Positions 17,341 through 25,443 of a stretch of DNA of 28,097 nt are shown here, piece by piece. Origin of the DNA: Anaerolineaceae bacterium (GTDB lineage: Bacteria > Planctomycetota > Phycisphaerae > FEN-1346 > JAACEH01); the NCBI GenBank assembly GCA_011682595.1, contig JAACEH010000035.1, forward strand, positions 1-28,097, written 5' to 3'. Position 1 is the stretch's first letter. The number at the start of each line of letters is the position of its first letter. A program made the translations under genes and the position numbers. Under the pieces are notes generated by a model that was not told where the DNA came from, did not search any database, and saw only the letters and a list, made by a program, of their open reading frames with translations.

Positions 17341-17376
17341 AGAAAAGGGGCGCGCCTCGTCGAGAGCCGCGCCCCT
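17341..17376 (-). terminator. rho-independent terminator of dnaK
   Basis: On the minus strand AGGGGCGCG and CGCGCCCCT form a perfect 9-bp stem around 13 bases, followed by TTTTCT. It begins about 40 bases after the dnaK stop and ends about 100 bases before the clpB start, so most transcription from dnaK should not reach clpB. Confidence 0.75.
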
Positions 17377-17414
17377 GTAACATACTCCGCATCGGTCGAG
17401 GAGCTCTCGACTGG

Positions 17415-19349
17415 TCAGTCCTTGACCTTGAAGTCGGCGTCGATAACATCGTCGCCCCCGGCGGGGCCTTTCGAGTCGCCGCCTGGTTCCGGGTGCGGCC
17501 CGGGGCCCGGCTGGGGTCCGCCGGCCGCCGCTGCACCGGCCGCCGCCTGCTGCTCGTAGAGCACCTTGGCGATGGCCTGGCCGGCCTGGTTGAGTTTCTC
17601 GACGGCGGCATCGATCCTGGCCACGTCGTCGCCCTGGGCGGCCTCGCGGACCTCCTTTATCGCCTCCTCAATGGCCTTCTTGTCGCTCTCGGAGACCTTG
17701 TCGCTATGCTCGGAGAGCGTCTTTTCCATCTGGTAGGCCGTGGCGTCGGCCTGGTTTTTCTTGTCCACCAGTTCCCTCAGCTTCTTGTCCTCCTCGGCGT
17801 GCAACTCGGCGTCGTGGGCCATCTTCTCGACCTCTTCCTCGCTCAGGCCGCTGGAACTCTTGATCTCGATCGACTGCTCCTTGCCGGTGCCGAGGTCCTT
17901 GGCCGAGACGTGCAGAATGCCGTTGGCGTCGATGTTGAACTCGACCTCGATCTGCGGCAAGCCGCGAGGAGCCGGCGGAATGCCGGTCAGGTCGAAGCGG
18001 CCCAGGGTGCGGTTGTCCTTGGCGAACTCGCGCTCGCCCTGCAGGACGTGGATCGACACGGCCGGCTGATTGTCGCTGGCCGTCGAGAAGGTTTCTTTCT
18101 TTGTGGTCGGGATGGTCGTGTTGCGATCGATCAGCCGCGTCATCACGCCGCCCAAGGTCTCGATGCCCAGGCTCAGCGGCGTCACGTCCAGCAGCAGCAC
18201 GTCTTTGACCTCCCCGGTAAGGACGCCGCCCTGGATGGCCGCCCCGATGGCCACCACCTCGTCCGGGTTGACGCCGCGGTGCGGCTCTTTGCCGAACAGG
18301 TCCTGGACGATCTCCTGGACCTTGGGGATACGCGTCGAGCCGCCGACCAGGACCACCTCGTCGATGTCGGTCGGTTTCATCTTGGCGTCGTCCAGGCACC
18401 TCACGCAGGGCTCGCGGAGCCGGTTGAGGATGGGCTCGCAAAGCTGCTCCATCTTGGCCCGCGTGATGTTCATGGTCAGGTGCTTCGGCCCCGAGGCGTC
18501 GGCGGTGATAAAGGGCAGGTTGATATCGGTCGCCGAGTTGGTCGACAGTTCGCACTTGGCCTTCTCGGCCGCCTCTCTCAGCCGCTGCAGGGCCATGGGA
18601 TCCTCACGAAGATCGATGCCTTGCTCATTCTTGAACTCCTCGGCCACGTAGTCCATCAGCGCCTGGTCGAGGTTGTCGCCGCCGAGGTGCGTGTCGCCGT
18701 TGGTGGCAATCACTTCAACCACGTTGTCGCCGACCTCCAGGATCGAAATGTCGAAGGTGCCGCCGCCGAAGTCGAAGACGGCGATCTTCTCGTTGGTCTT
18801 TCTCTCCAGACCGTAGGCCAGGCTGGCCGCGGTCGGCTCGTTGATGATCCGTTCGACCTCCAGCCCCGCGATCTTGCCGGCGTCCTTGGTGGCCTGTCGC
18901 TGCGAGTCGTTGAAGTAAGCGGGCACGGTGATGACCGCCCGCTCGATCTTCTCGCCCAGATAGGTTTCGGCGGTCCGCTTCAGGTCCTGCAGGATGATGG
19001 CCGAAATCTCCGGCGGCGTGTAGGTTTCCTTGCCGTTGCGCACGTCGACCTTGACCAACTCGTCCGAGGCGCCGGTGATCTTGAAAGGCACCATCTTCTC
19101 TTCCTCGCCGACCTCCCTGTGGCGGCGGCCCATGAACCTCTTGATCGAGAAAACGGTGTTCCGGGGGTTGGTGACCGCCTGGCGTTTGGCCACCTGGCCA
19201 ACCAGCCGCTCGCCCTTCTCGGTAAAGGCCACCACCGACGGCGTCAGGCGGCCGCCTTGAGAGTTGGCGATAACCACCGGCTTGTCGCCTTCCATGACGG
19301 CGACCACGCTGTTGGTCGTTCCCAGATCGATTCCAATGATTTTTGACAT
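17415..19349 (-). CDS. dnaK: chaperone DnaK (Hsp70)
   Basis: Hsp70 chaperone that binds unfolded segments in an ATP-dependent cycle with DnaJ and GrpE. The 644-residue product begins [21 protein letters not shown] and contains the ATPase signatures IFDFGGGT-type ([14 protein letters not shown]) and [13 protein letters not shown], the substrate-binding [14 protein letters not shown], and ends with the conserved acidic [12 protein letters not shown]. Before this end lies a Gly/Pro-rich insert ([15 protein letters not shown]), richer than usual. Two ATGs are possible, 19355 and 19349; AAAGGGG is 3 bases from the first and 9 from the second, so 19349 is preferred. No grpE or dnaJ gene lies next to it; clpB is the only heat-shock neighbour. 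I saw no CIRCE operator and no clear sigma-32 promoter upstream. Confidence 0.97.
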   Translation of the reverse strand: MSKIIGIDLGTTNSVVAVMEGDKPVVIANSQGGRLTPSVVAFTEKGERLVGQVAKRQAVTNPRNTVFSIKRFMGRRHREVGEEEKMVPFKITGASDELVKVDVRNGKETYTPPEISAIILQDLKRTAETYLGEKIERAVITVPAYFNDSQRQATKDAGKIAGLEVERIINEPTAASLAYGLERKTNEKIAVFDFGGGTFDISILEVGDNVVEVIATNGDTHLGGDNLDQALMDYVAEEFKNEQGIDLREDPMALQRLREAAEKAKCELSTNSATDINLPFITADASGPKHLTMNITRAKMEQLCEPILNRLREPCVRCLDDAKMKPTDIDEVVLVGGSTRIPKVQEIVQDLFGKEPHRGVNPDEVVAIGAAIQGGVLTGEVKDVLLLDVTPLSLGIETLGGVMTRLIDRNTTIPTTKKETFSTASDNQPAVSIHVLQGEREFAKDNRTLGRFDLTGIPPAPRGLPQIEVEFNIDANGILHVSAKDLGTGKEQSIEIKSSSGLSEEEVEKMAHDAELHAEEDKKLRELVDKKNQADATAYQMEKTLSEHSDKVSESDKKAIEEAIKEVREAAQGDDVARIDAAVEKLNQAGQAIAKVLYEQQAAAGAAAAGGPQPGPGPHPEPGGDSKGPAGGDDVIDADFKVKD

Positions 19350-19497
19350 TTCCATAGTCCCCTTTCTTGATGAGCACTCCGGGTTTGCAATCCACAACGG
19401 CAAAAGGCCGCCTTGGACACGTCGGGGCCGTCACCTGAGTTAATCCGCAAACGCCATGCCATGCTTGACAAAAGGCCGGGCCTGGATTCTTATCATG

Positions 19498-19508
19498 TTG
19501 TGACACAA
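19498..19508. promoter_or_regulatory. 11-bp palindrome upstream of dnaK
   Basis: TTGTGACACAA is a perfect palindrome about 150 bases before the dnaK start, close to a TTGACA (19464-19469, plus strand). It could be an operator, but such a short palindrome can arise by chance. The rest of 19350-19702 contains no supported gene. Confidence 0.2.
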
Positions 19509-19702
19509 TGGGTTATGCGCCGCCGCGATGATGCCGGGCCCGGGATTTATTGGTCGCCGCCCGCGCCTGGCTGCCAAAATGGCAGTCCGCCGGCCTCTAC
19601 CCTCACCTCCCGCGGCAGACTTTCCGGACTCCCCCGGCCCGCAAGCCCCTGGGATACCGTAAGTCTATCGTGGCCGCCGCAGCGGTGCAAGGGCCTGGCT
19701 GT

Positions 19703-20012
19703 GGGGCGCACGTCACGTTTGTAGCTCGTGCTTCGTAGCGAAGAGCTACTTCGCAGAGTAGTAGTGGATTTTTCATGCGATGGGGTGGCATGGGCTGCTT
19801 GCCAGCCCATGTCGTGGAACCACGGAACATGCGTCGCCAGCGACGCATGCCACCCCGTAGCTGGGGAATGAATCTGGCGGGTGGCACAGTTTGGAATGAG
19901 CGGCGCCATGGTCTGGCCGCAGGCCAGGCCATGAGGGAACTCTCGAAGCATAATCGCGGCCTGGCTTCGCCAGACCACGGCACCCGCCACCTACAAACGT
20001 GACGTGCACCCC
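19703..20012. mobile_element. 310-bp MITE-like element with 22-bp inverted terminal repeats
   Basis: The ends 19703-19724 and 19991-20012 are inverted repeats matching at 21 of 22 positions; the inner 17 (GCACGTCACGTTTGTAG) are perfect. Inside are a hairpin at 19721-19749 (GTAGCTC...GAGCTAC), two perfect 9-bp hairpins at 19789-19811 and 19828-19849, an 11-bp inverted pair GGGGTGGCATG/CATGCCACCCC (19782-19792, 19846-19856), and hairpins at 19907-19933 and 19955-19979 with GGTCTGG/GGCCTGGC arms. No open frame of note and no transposase are present, so it would be non-autonomous. I see no target-site duplication. It lies between dnaK and the aldolase promoter. Alternatively it is a cluster of REP-type palindromes whose outer arms happen to match. 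Confidence 0.5.
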
Positions 20013-20038
20013 TGGCGGTGGCGCTTTCGAATCCGCTC

Positions 20039-20067
20039 TTGAAGCCGGGGGTGGCAGCCCCTATACT
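20039..20067 (+). promoter_or_regulatory. promoter of the aldolase gene
   Basis: TTGAAG (20039-20044), a 17-base spacer and TATACT (20062-20067) form a housekeeping-type promoter starting near 20074, about 110 bases before the ATG at 20186. It begins 27 bases outside the inverted-repeat element. Confidence 0.6.
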
Positions 20068-20185
20068 ACCCGCTCACCGGTTGCCCGACCAAAGTGGTTG
20101 CCGGGTGGCCGCCGGGAGGTGACCCGGGCGATGCCGGGTTCCTCGGCAGAAAGTAACGGATGCACCAGAAGAAAGGAAGAAGCTC

Positions 20186-21194
20186 ATGCCGCTCACGCCG
20201 ATGCGACAGATTCTGGACGAGGCCGCCAAGGGCCGCTACGGGGTCGGGGCCTACAACGTCAACAACATGGAGCAGATCCAGGCCATCATGAAGGCCGCCA
20301 GGGAGACCGCCAGCCCGGTCATCATCCAGGCCAGCTACGGGGCCCTGCAGTACTCGAACATGGTCTACCTGAAGCACCTGATGCAGGCCGCCGTCGAAGA
20401 GAACCCCGAGATTCCGGTGGCCATGCACCTGGATCACGGCCCGGACCTGGCCACCGTCAAGCAGTCCATCGCCCTGGGATTTTCGAGCGTCATGATCGAC
20501 GGCTCGCTGGACTATGCGGCCAAGGACGCCGGCGGCGCCCACCCGGCCCGCAGTTTCGAGGACAACATCCGGGTGACCAAAGAGGTGGTCGACTATGCTC
20601 ACGCCCGCGGCGTCAGCGTCGAAGGCGAGTTGGGCACCCTGGGCGGCATCGACCGTGGCCGCGACGGTCCACCTGACCGATCCCGACGAGTGCCAGGAGT
20701 TTGTCGAGAAAACCGGCCTCGACGCCCTGGCCATTGCCATCGGCACCAGCCACGGGGCCTACAAGTTCAAGGAAGAGCCCAAGCTGGCTTTGGACCTGGT
20801 CAACGAGATTCACAAACGGGTGCCCGACACGCGGCTGGTCATGCACGGTTCCTCGAGCGTGCCGGCCGAGCTGGTGGCCGAGATCAACAAGTACGGCGGC
20901 CGGCTCGAGAAAACCATGGGCGTGCCCGTGGCGGCCATCCAGGAAGCGATCACCCGCGGCATCAACAAGATCAACGTCGATACCGACGGCCGCCTGGTGG
21001 TCACCGGTGCGATTCGCCGCGTTTTCGTCGAGCAGCCGAAGCAGTTCGACCCGCGCAAATACCTCGGCCCGGCTCGCGAGGCGCTCGCCAAGCTGATCGC
21101 CGGACGCATGGAAGCCTTCGGCACGGCCGGCCACGCCGGCGACTACGAGCCGCTGAGCCTTGAGGACATGAAAGCCGTTTACGCCGGCCGCTAG
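20186..21194 (+). CDS. fba: class II fructose-bisphosphate aldolase (one frame break)
   Basis: This zinc enzyme splits fructose-1,6-bisphosphate into dihydroxyacetone phosphate and glyceraldehyde-3-phosphate, or joins them in gluconeogenesis. The first frame (ATG 20186, AAAGGAAG upstream) gives MPLTPMRQILDEAAKGRYGV, VGAYNVNNMEQIQAI, the AMHLDHGPD zinc/catalytic segment, the FSSVMIDGS loop and VSVEGELGTLGGI. Near 20650-20656 the frame breaks; the next frame goes on with VHLTDPDECQEFVEKTG, AIGTSHGAYKF (zinc His), VMHGSSSVP (zinc His) and GINKINVDTDGR (phosphate binding). Both halves are well conserved and the stop at 21192 is in the expected place. At the break, relatives as I recall them have GGIE plus a few acidic residues, so about five bases may be missing. 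A core glycolytic gene is unlikely to be dead; sequence error is the simpler reading. Confidence 0.9.
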
Positions 21195-21222
21195 AATCAG
21201 CCGTGAACCGAGCAACGCATAC

Positions 21223-21261
21223 CCGGGGTCGCACATTGTGTCGCGGCCCCGGTTTTCTTTT
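21223..21261 (+). terminator. rho-independent terminator of the aldolase gene
   Basis: CCGGGGTCGC pairs with GCGGCCCCGG (10 pairs, one wobble) around a 10-base loop, followed by TTTTCTTTT. It starts 29 bases after the aldolase stop and ends before the next promoter. Confidence 0.85.
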
Positions 21262-21317
21262 GCCCAAGGAGCCAGTGCGGGTTCTGGCGGCCGGCGGCCC
21301 GGTGCCCGGGGCCCGCG

Positions 21318-21346
21318 TTGACGGTTGCTCGGGGCTCTGATATCAT
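21318..21346 (+). promoter_or_regulatory. sigma70-type promoter of the amidohydrolase operon
   Basis: TTGACG (21318-21323), 17 bases, TATCAT (21341-21346): five of six matches in each hexamer at the ideal spacing. Transcription would start near 21353, giving a leader of under 30 bases that contains the GGAGG of the gene at 21380. Confidence 0.75.
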
Positions 21347-21379
21347 GGCCGAAACGATTCGTTCGCCGGAGGACCGACC

Positions 21380-22297
21380 ATGATCGTGGACTGTCATACG
21401 CACCTCTGGGGCCGCCCACAGGACGTCGCCTTGGCCACCGACAGTTCGGGCGAGCCGACCGTTCACCTGGCCGCCGACTGCAGCGACCACATGGACGCCA
21501 TGGGGCCGGTCGACCTGGCCCTGGTGCTGGGATTCGCCTCGCGCCATCTGGGGGCCGAGGTGTCGATCGATTTTCTGGGCCAGCACGTGGGCCTGCGGGG
21601 CAAGCACCAGGTCGGCATCGTCGGCATCGACCCGGCCGACGAGACCTGGCCCGAGCGCCTGGCCGAGGCCGTCGACGAGTGGGGCTTTCGCGGCGTGACC
21701 GTCTGTCCGCCGTGCCAGGATGTTCATCCCACCGACAGCCGCGCCCTGGAGCTTTTTGCCGTCTGCCAGCAGCGCAAGTTGCCGGTGATTGTCGATTGTC
21801 CGGCCCAGTGGCGGGCCCCGGCGGTCATGGCCTACGCCCGCCCCGACCTGCTCGACGGCGTGGCCCGCGAGTTGCCCGACCTGAAGCTTCTGGTGACCGC
21901 CCTGGGCTATCCTTACCTTGACGAGACGCTCGTTCTGCTGGAGAAATTTCCAAACGTCTATGCCGACACGGCCCACCTGGCCTCGCGTCCGCTGGCCCTG
22001 TCCCGGGCCCTGTCCCGGGCCAACGAAGCGGGCCTCATCGACAAGGTGCTGTTCGGCTCGGGTTTTCCATTCGCCCGCCCGCGGCAGGCCATGGCCATGC
22101 TCTACCATCAGTGCGCCCCGCAGCGTGTGCCGGCGGAGTACCTGTTACCTCGAGAGGTGATCGAGAGGTTGGTCCACCGCGACGCGCTGTCGCTGCTGGG
22201 CATTCCGCGGCCGGAAGGATTCGTTGAGCGACATGCCGGGCCGGAGCGGGTTGACGAGGATCAGCAGTCGGCCGAAAAGAGCGTTGACAAGCGGTGA
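21380..22297 (+). CDS. amidohydrolase-2 family protein lacking several metal ligands
   Basis: A 305-residue TIM-barrel protein of the amidohydrolase-2 type, a group of metal-dependent hydrolases and decarboxylases. The first metal motif is intact (VDCH6-T-H8). Later positions are not: where relatives have a His after the fourth strand this protein has PVIVDC140PAQW; where they have AHLGYP it has TA174LGYP; and in place of the catalytic Asp of FGSDFP it has FGSG228FP. Other landmarks (WGFRGVTVCP, DLKLLV, FPNVYADTAHLA) support the family. The last 40 residues are polar and probably disordered. The ATG has GGAGG 8 bases upstream and a strong promoter at 21318. The precorrin-2 dehydrogenase gene follows after 25 bases, so they are likely co-transcribed. 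Substrate unknown; it may be a non-catalytic or altered-mechanism member. Confidence 0.8.
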   Translation: MIVDCHTHLWGRPQDVALATDSSGEPTVHLAADCSDHMDAMGPVDLALVLGFASRHLGAEVSIDFLGQHVGLRGKHQVGIVGIDPADETWPERLAEAVDEWGFRGVTVCPPCQDVHPTDSRALELFAVCQQRKLPVIVDCPAQWRAPAVMAYARPDLLDGVARELPDLKLLVTALGYPYLDETLVLLEKFPNVYADTAHLASRPLALSRALSRANEAGLIDKVLFGSGFPFARPRQAMAMLYHQCAPQRVPAEYLLPREVIERLVHRDALSLLGIPRPEGFVERHAGPERVDEDQQSAEKSVDKR

Positions 22298-22322
22298 CGA
22301 GCGACAGAAAAGGACTCAGCTG

Positions 22323-22958
22323 ATGCCAAGTTACTATCCCGTTTTTCTGGACCTGGCCGACCGGGCCTGCCTGGTGGTCGGCGGCGGCGAGGTGGCCCGG
22401 CGAAAGGTCGAAAGTCTCTTGGCGGCGGGGGCCAAGGTGGGGGTGATTTCGCCCCAGGTCTGCGACGGACTCAGACAACTCGGCGGCGTCGAGTTCCGCA
22501 TGGAACGCTACGACCCGTCGGCCCTGGAGGGCGTGATGCTGGTCGTGGCCGCCACCGACTCGGCCCAGACCAACGCCCGGGTGTTCGCCGATTGCCGGGC
22601 CCGGGGCGTTCTGTGCAACGTGGTCGACCGGCCCGAGTGGTGCGACTTCATTGTGCCGTCGGTCTTGCGCCGCGGGTTGCTGACCGTGGCCGTCTCGACC
22701 AGCGGGGCGAGTCCGGCCCTGGCGGGGCGAATTCGCCGGCAACTCGAGGAACAGTTCGATCCGCCGTACGGCCCTTACCTGGAGGCCATCGGCAATGTGC
22801 GTGCCCTGATCCAGTCGCAGGTCAAGGATGAGTCGCAACGGGCCGAGATCGGCCGTCGTCTGGCGGCCGACGACGTTCTTGAGGCGGCGCGGCAAGGCCA
22901 GCAGGCACTGGCGGCAAAAGTCGCGGAGATTCTCGAACAGTTCGGCGTCAGGAAGTGA
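22323..22958 (+). CDS. precorrin-2 dehydrogenase / sirohydrochlorin ferrochelatase (Met8/CysG N-terminal type)
   Basis: Oxidises precorrin-2 to sirohydrochlorin with NAD and, in bifunctional members, inserts iron to give siroheme. The 211-residue product is the stand-alone form, without the methyltransferase half of CysG. It starts MPSYYPVFLDLADRACLVVG and shows the NAD-binding GGGEVARRKVESLLAAGAKV, then VVAATDSAQTNARV, LCNVVDRPEWCDFIVPSVL and the signature STSGASPALAGRIRRQLE. An earlier in-frame ATG at 22224 lies inside the previous gene; ATG 22323 is chosen for its AAAGGA and because it begins with the family's usual N-terminus. No hemA, hemC or cobA-like gene is adjacent, so the rest of the tetrapyrrole pathway lies outside the window. 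Probably in one operon with the amidohydrolase-like gene. Confidence 0.92.
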   Translation: MPSYYPVFLDLADRACLVVGGGEVARRKVESLLAAGAKVGVISPQVCDGLRQLGGVEFRMERYDPSALEGVMLVVAATDSAQTNARVFADCRARGVLCNVVDRPEWCDFIVPSVLRRGLLTVAVSTSGASPALAGRIRRQLEEQFDPPYGPYLEAIGNVRALIQSQVKDESQRAEIGRRLAADDVLEAARQGQQALAAKVAEILEQFGVRK

Positions 22959-23040
22959 CCTCCCCCTTGCGCCGCGGGTTCGGAAGAGTGCCCCCCACCA
23001 TGTCGCATTAGAGGGCTGCAATTCGGCGAGGACAGCGAGG

Positions 23041-25191
23041 ATGAGCAAATCCGACAGGACCGGCCGCCCGGGCCGCCCCACCATCAGCCCCGAGGGCGGC
23101 TCAACCATTGTTCTTTTGCTGACCGTTGGCGCCGTGTTTGCCTGGACAATGGTGCAGTTGCTCGGCCCGCGGGTCGCAGTGCTGGCCGGCGTCAAGTCTC
23201 TGGCCTACTTCCTGCTGACAACCCTCGCCTGCATGTTGGTGGGCCTGGGTCTGCTGCGGCGATTGAGTGGGCTGACACGTCTTGAGCGTATCGTCCTGGG
23301 GTTCGCGACGGGGCAGGCCATCCTGATTCTGCTGACGCTGGCTCTCGGTCTGCTGGGCGCGGTCTCGATGGTTGCCGTGCTGCCGCAGGTGCTGCTGGTG
23401 ACCGGCCTGGTGCTTGCCTGGCCGTGGCTGAGGGTCGCCCGGGGCGGTGGCGAAAAGGTGGGGCATAATACCGCGCCGGATTCTCGCGGCCCCGCGGATG
23501 GCCTGATCGTCGGCCTGATCGTCGTTCTGGCGGCCATCGTGCTCTGGGGCGCCTGGAGCCGGTGCGTCGAGTACGATGTTCTGGAGTACCATGCCGCCGT
23601 GCCCGCCGAGTGGTACCGGACGGGCCGGATCGTCAACCTGCCGCACAACGTCTACTCGTACTTCCCCATGGGCGCCGAGATGCTTTACCTGCTTGGCATG
23701 TCGGTGGCCGGGTCGGTGGGCGAGGGGGCGGCCCTGGGCAAGCTTCTGGCCGGGTCATGCACGGTCTGGGCGGCCCTGGTCCTGGTCTCGGTCGGGCGGC
23801 GACTGTTCAGCCTGCGGGCCGGATTGGTCGCGGCGGCGCTTTACCTGACCGTGCCCTGGGTCTTTCGTGTTTCGGTGATCGGCTACGTCGAAGGCGTGCA
23901 GAGTTTCTACACCGCGGCGGTCGTCCTGGCACTGGTCGGCCTGTGGCAAGCCGGGAGAGCGGGCAAGGCCGCCACGGCTTATGCCCTGCTGGCCGGTGTG
24001 ATGGTCGGCATGACGCTCAGCATCAAGATGACCAACCTGGCCTTTGTTCTTCCGGCGGCGACGATCGTCTGCCTGCTGGCCGTCGTCCGGCAGAGGGCGG
24101 GCCGGTGGCCGCTCGCCATGTTTGTCCTGGCGGCCGTGGCTTTCGGGTCGCCGTTTTACATCCGCAACCTCTGCCTGGCGGACAATCCGTTTTTTCCGGT
24201 CCTTTCGCAGTGGTTCGGCGGGTCCGCTGGGCCCGCCGGGTGGACGGCGGAACTTGGCCAACGGTTCGCGGAGTTTCACAGCCCCGGCCCGTACAGCCTC
24301 TCGGCGCTGAGGACGGCCTTGCTGGGCCAGGACCTCTCGCAAGCCCACCTGGGCCCCTGGTTTCTCTACTCCGGCGCCGTGCTGCTGCTGGCGCCGTTTG
24401 CTTTTCTCTCGCGCGAGTCGCGTCGGGCGGCGGCAATTCTGGTCGGCCTGGTCGCTCTGACCGTCGCGGTGTGGTTCACCATGACACATCGTGTGGCCCG
24501 ACTGCTGGCGCCGGTCTGGACCCTGCTGGCCCTGGCCGCCGGGGCGGGGATGACGGCCCTGCGGACCCGCCCTGCGGCGCGGTGGGTGCTGGGCGCCGCC
24601 GTCGTGCTGCATGTAATGATGGCCTTCTCGGTCAACCTGCAGATGCTGCAGGACCGCGGGACTTACCTCTCGCTGTTGGCCGACGCCGAGGCGCCGCTCC
24701 TGAAGGACGGCTACCAGTTCAAGTACGCCCCGGCCACCACCGACGACCTGTGGACCTACTCGCCGCACATGGTGAGGATGATCAACGATCTGAAACCCCT
24801 GCCCGGCCACCAGAAGCGGGCTCTCCGGGTCGGCCTGGTCGGCGAGGCCCGGACGCTCTACTTCCGCGTGCCGGTGGTCTACAACACGGTCTTCAACCGC
24901 CAGTGGATGGAGCCGCTCTACGGGCCGGACCCCGACGACAGGACCGCATGGCCGGCCTCGCTCAAGGAGCGTGCCGGGCGGCTCTTCTCGGACCTCGGCC
25001 TGTCGCACATCTACGTCAACTGGATCGAGGTCAGCCGGTTCAGCGGGCCGGGCAACTACGGCTGGCCGAAGTGGCTGGACCGCGAACTGCTGGATCGCCT
25101 GGAGCGCCAGGGCGCGGTGCGAAAATTGTTCTCGCTCGGCCGACCGGGCAAGCCCCCCCTGCACGTGCTTTACGAAGTTGTTTTCCCGTGA
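23041..25191 (+). CDS. GT-C-type membrane glycosyltransferase (PMT/ArnT-like)
   Basis: A 716-residue polytopic protein with about eleven to thirteen membrane helices and a polar C-terminal domain of some 200 residues. GT-C enzymes move a sugar from a polyprenyl-phosphate donor to a protein or lipid on the outer face of the membrane. The first large exported loop, after about four helices, carries the acidic motif VEYDVLEYHAAVPAEW (near residue 178) and then IVNLPHNVYSYFPMGAEMLY, the arrangement of the catalytic loop in this fold. The 'YDxLEYH' form with a following P.....G is common in large bacterial GT-C proteins. The ATG at 23041 is preferred because earlier codons (open from 22828) overlap the precorrin-2 dehydrogenase and are hydrophilic and Arg-rich. 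The gap to that gene is 82 bases with no terminator seen. Donor and acceptor cannot be told from sequence. Confidence 0.75.
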   Translation: MSKSDRTGRPGRPTISPEGGSTIVLLLTVGAVFAWTMVQLLGPRVAVLAGVKSLAYFLLTTLACMLVGLGLLRRLSGLTRLERIVLGFATGQAILILLTLALGLLGAVSMVAVLPQVLLVTGLVLAWPWLRVARGGGEKVGHNTAPDSRGPADGLIVGLIVVLAAIVLWGAWSRCVEYDVLEYHAAVPAEWYRTGRIVNLPHNVYSYFPMGAEMLYLLGMSVAGSVGEGAALGKLLAGSCTVWAALVLVSVGRRLFSLRAGLVAAALYLTVPWVFRVSVIGYVEGVQSFYTAAVVLALVGLWQAGRAGKAATAYALLAGVMVGMTLSIKMTNLAFVLPAATIVCLLAVVRQRAGRWPLAMFVLAAVAFGSPFYIRNLCLADNPFFPVLSQWFGGSAGPAGWTAELGQRFAEFHSPGPYSLSALRTALLGQDLSQAHLGPWFLYSGAVLLLAPFAFLSRESRRAAAILVGLVALTVAVWFTMTHRVARLLAPVWTLLALAAGAGMTALRTRPAARWVLGAAVVLHVMMAFSVNLQMLQDRGTYLSLLADAEAPLLKDGYQFKYAPATTDDLWTYSPHMVRMINDLKPLPGHQKRALRVGLVGEARTLYFRVPVVYNTVFNRQWMEPLYGPDPDDRTAWPASLKERAGRLFSDLGLSHIYVNWIEVSRFSGPGNYGWPKWLDRELLDRLERQGAVRKLFSLGRPGKPPLHVLYEVVFP

Positions 25192-25251
25192 ACCAGTCGG
25201 ACCGTCGGATTGCCGTAAGATTTTAGCTGAACAGTTCACGGCGTTGGGTGC

Positions 25252-25358
25252 CACGGTCTGACCGAAGGTCAGGCCGTGATCATCTCCCCCGCGTTCATCA
25301 TGGCCTGGCTGTGCCAGACCGTGATCGTTCGTCATGGCCTGGCCTGCGCCAGACCACG
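25252..25358. repeat. three hairpins of the GGTCTGG/GGCCTGGC palindrome family
   Basis: Hairpins at 25252-25278 (CACGGTCTGACC with GGTCAGGCCGTG), 25299-25323 and 25333-25358 (both CATGGCCTGGC with GCCAGACC arms) follow each other. The last two sit in a tandem duplication of about 34 bases (25292-25325 and 25326-25361, both beginning CGTTC.TCATGGCCTGGC). The arms match those at 19907-19979. They lie between two convergent genes (plus-strand glycosyltransferase, minus-strand MinD-like gene), a usual place for REP-type elements. No T-run is present. The rest of 25192-25443 holds no gene. Confidence 0.75.
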
Positions 25359-25443
25359 GCGCCCCACCGCTCAACCTTTGTTGCCGGTGGCTTAGCATTG
25401 CATTGTCATGTTGGGCCTACGGAGTTTCTATCGGCACGGCCGC

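Noticed and set aside
14457..19346. Two plus-strand frames of about 810 codons each opposite clpB and dnaK
   Set aside because: They run antisense to two very well conserved chaperone genes and show the His/Leu/Val-rich look of shadow frames.
19362..19390. Possible CIRCE operator near the dnaK start (GAGCACTC)
   Set aside because: Only one half resembles the TTAGCACTC arm; the other arm at the 9-base spacing does not match.
19464..19496. Plus-strand promoter TTGACA with TATCAT upstream of the inverted-repeat element
   Set aside because: The -35 is perfect but the spacer is 21 bases, and no gene starts within reach; the promoter at 20039 explains fba.
19413..19724. A 103-codon plus-strand frame upstream of fba
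   Set aside because: No binding site, no family resemblance, and it runs into the inverted-repeat element.
22224..22322. Longer N-terminus of precorrin-2 dehydrogenase from an upstream ATG
   Set aside because: The added 33 residues overlap the previous gene and are absent from the family; ATG 22323 has the better binding site.
23755..25398. A 547-codon minus-strand frame opposite the GT-C gene
   Set aside because: Gln/Arg-rich shadow of the plus-strand membrane protein; no binding site or motif.
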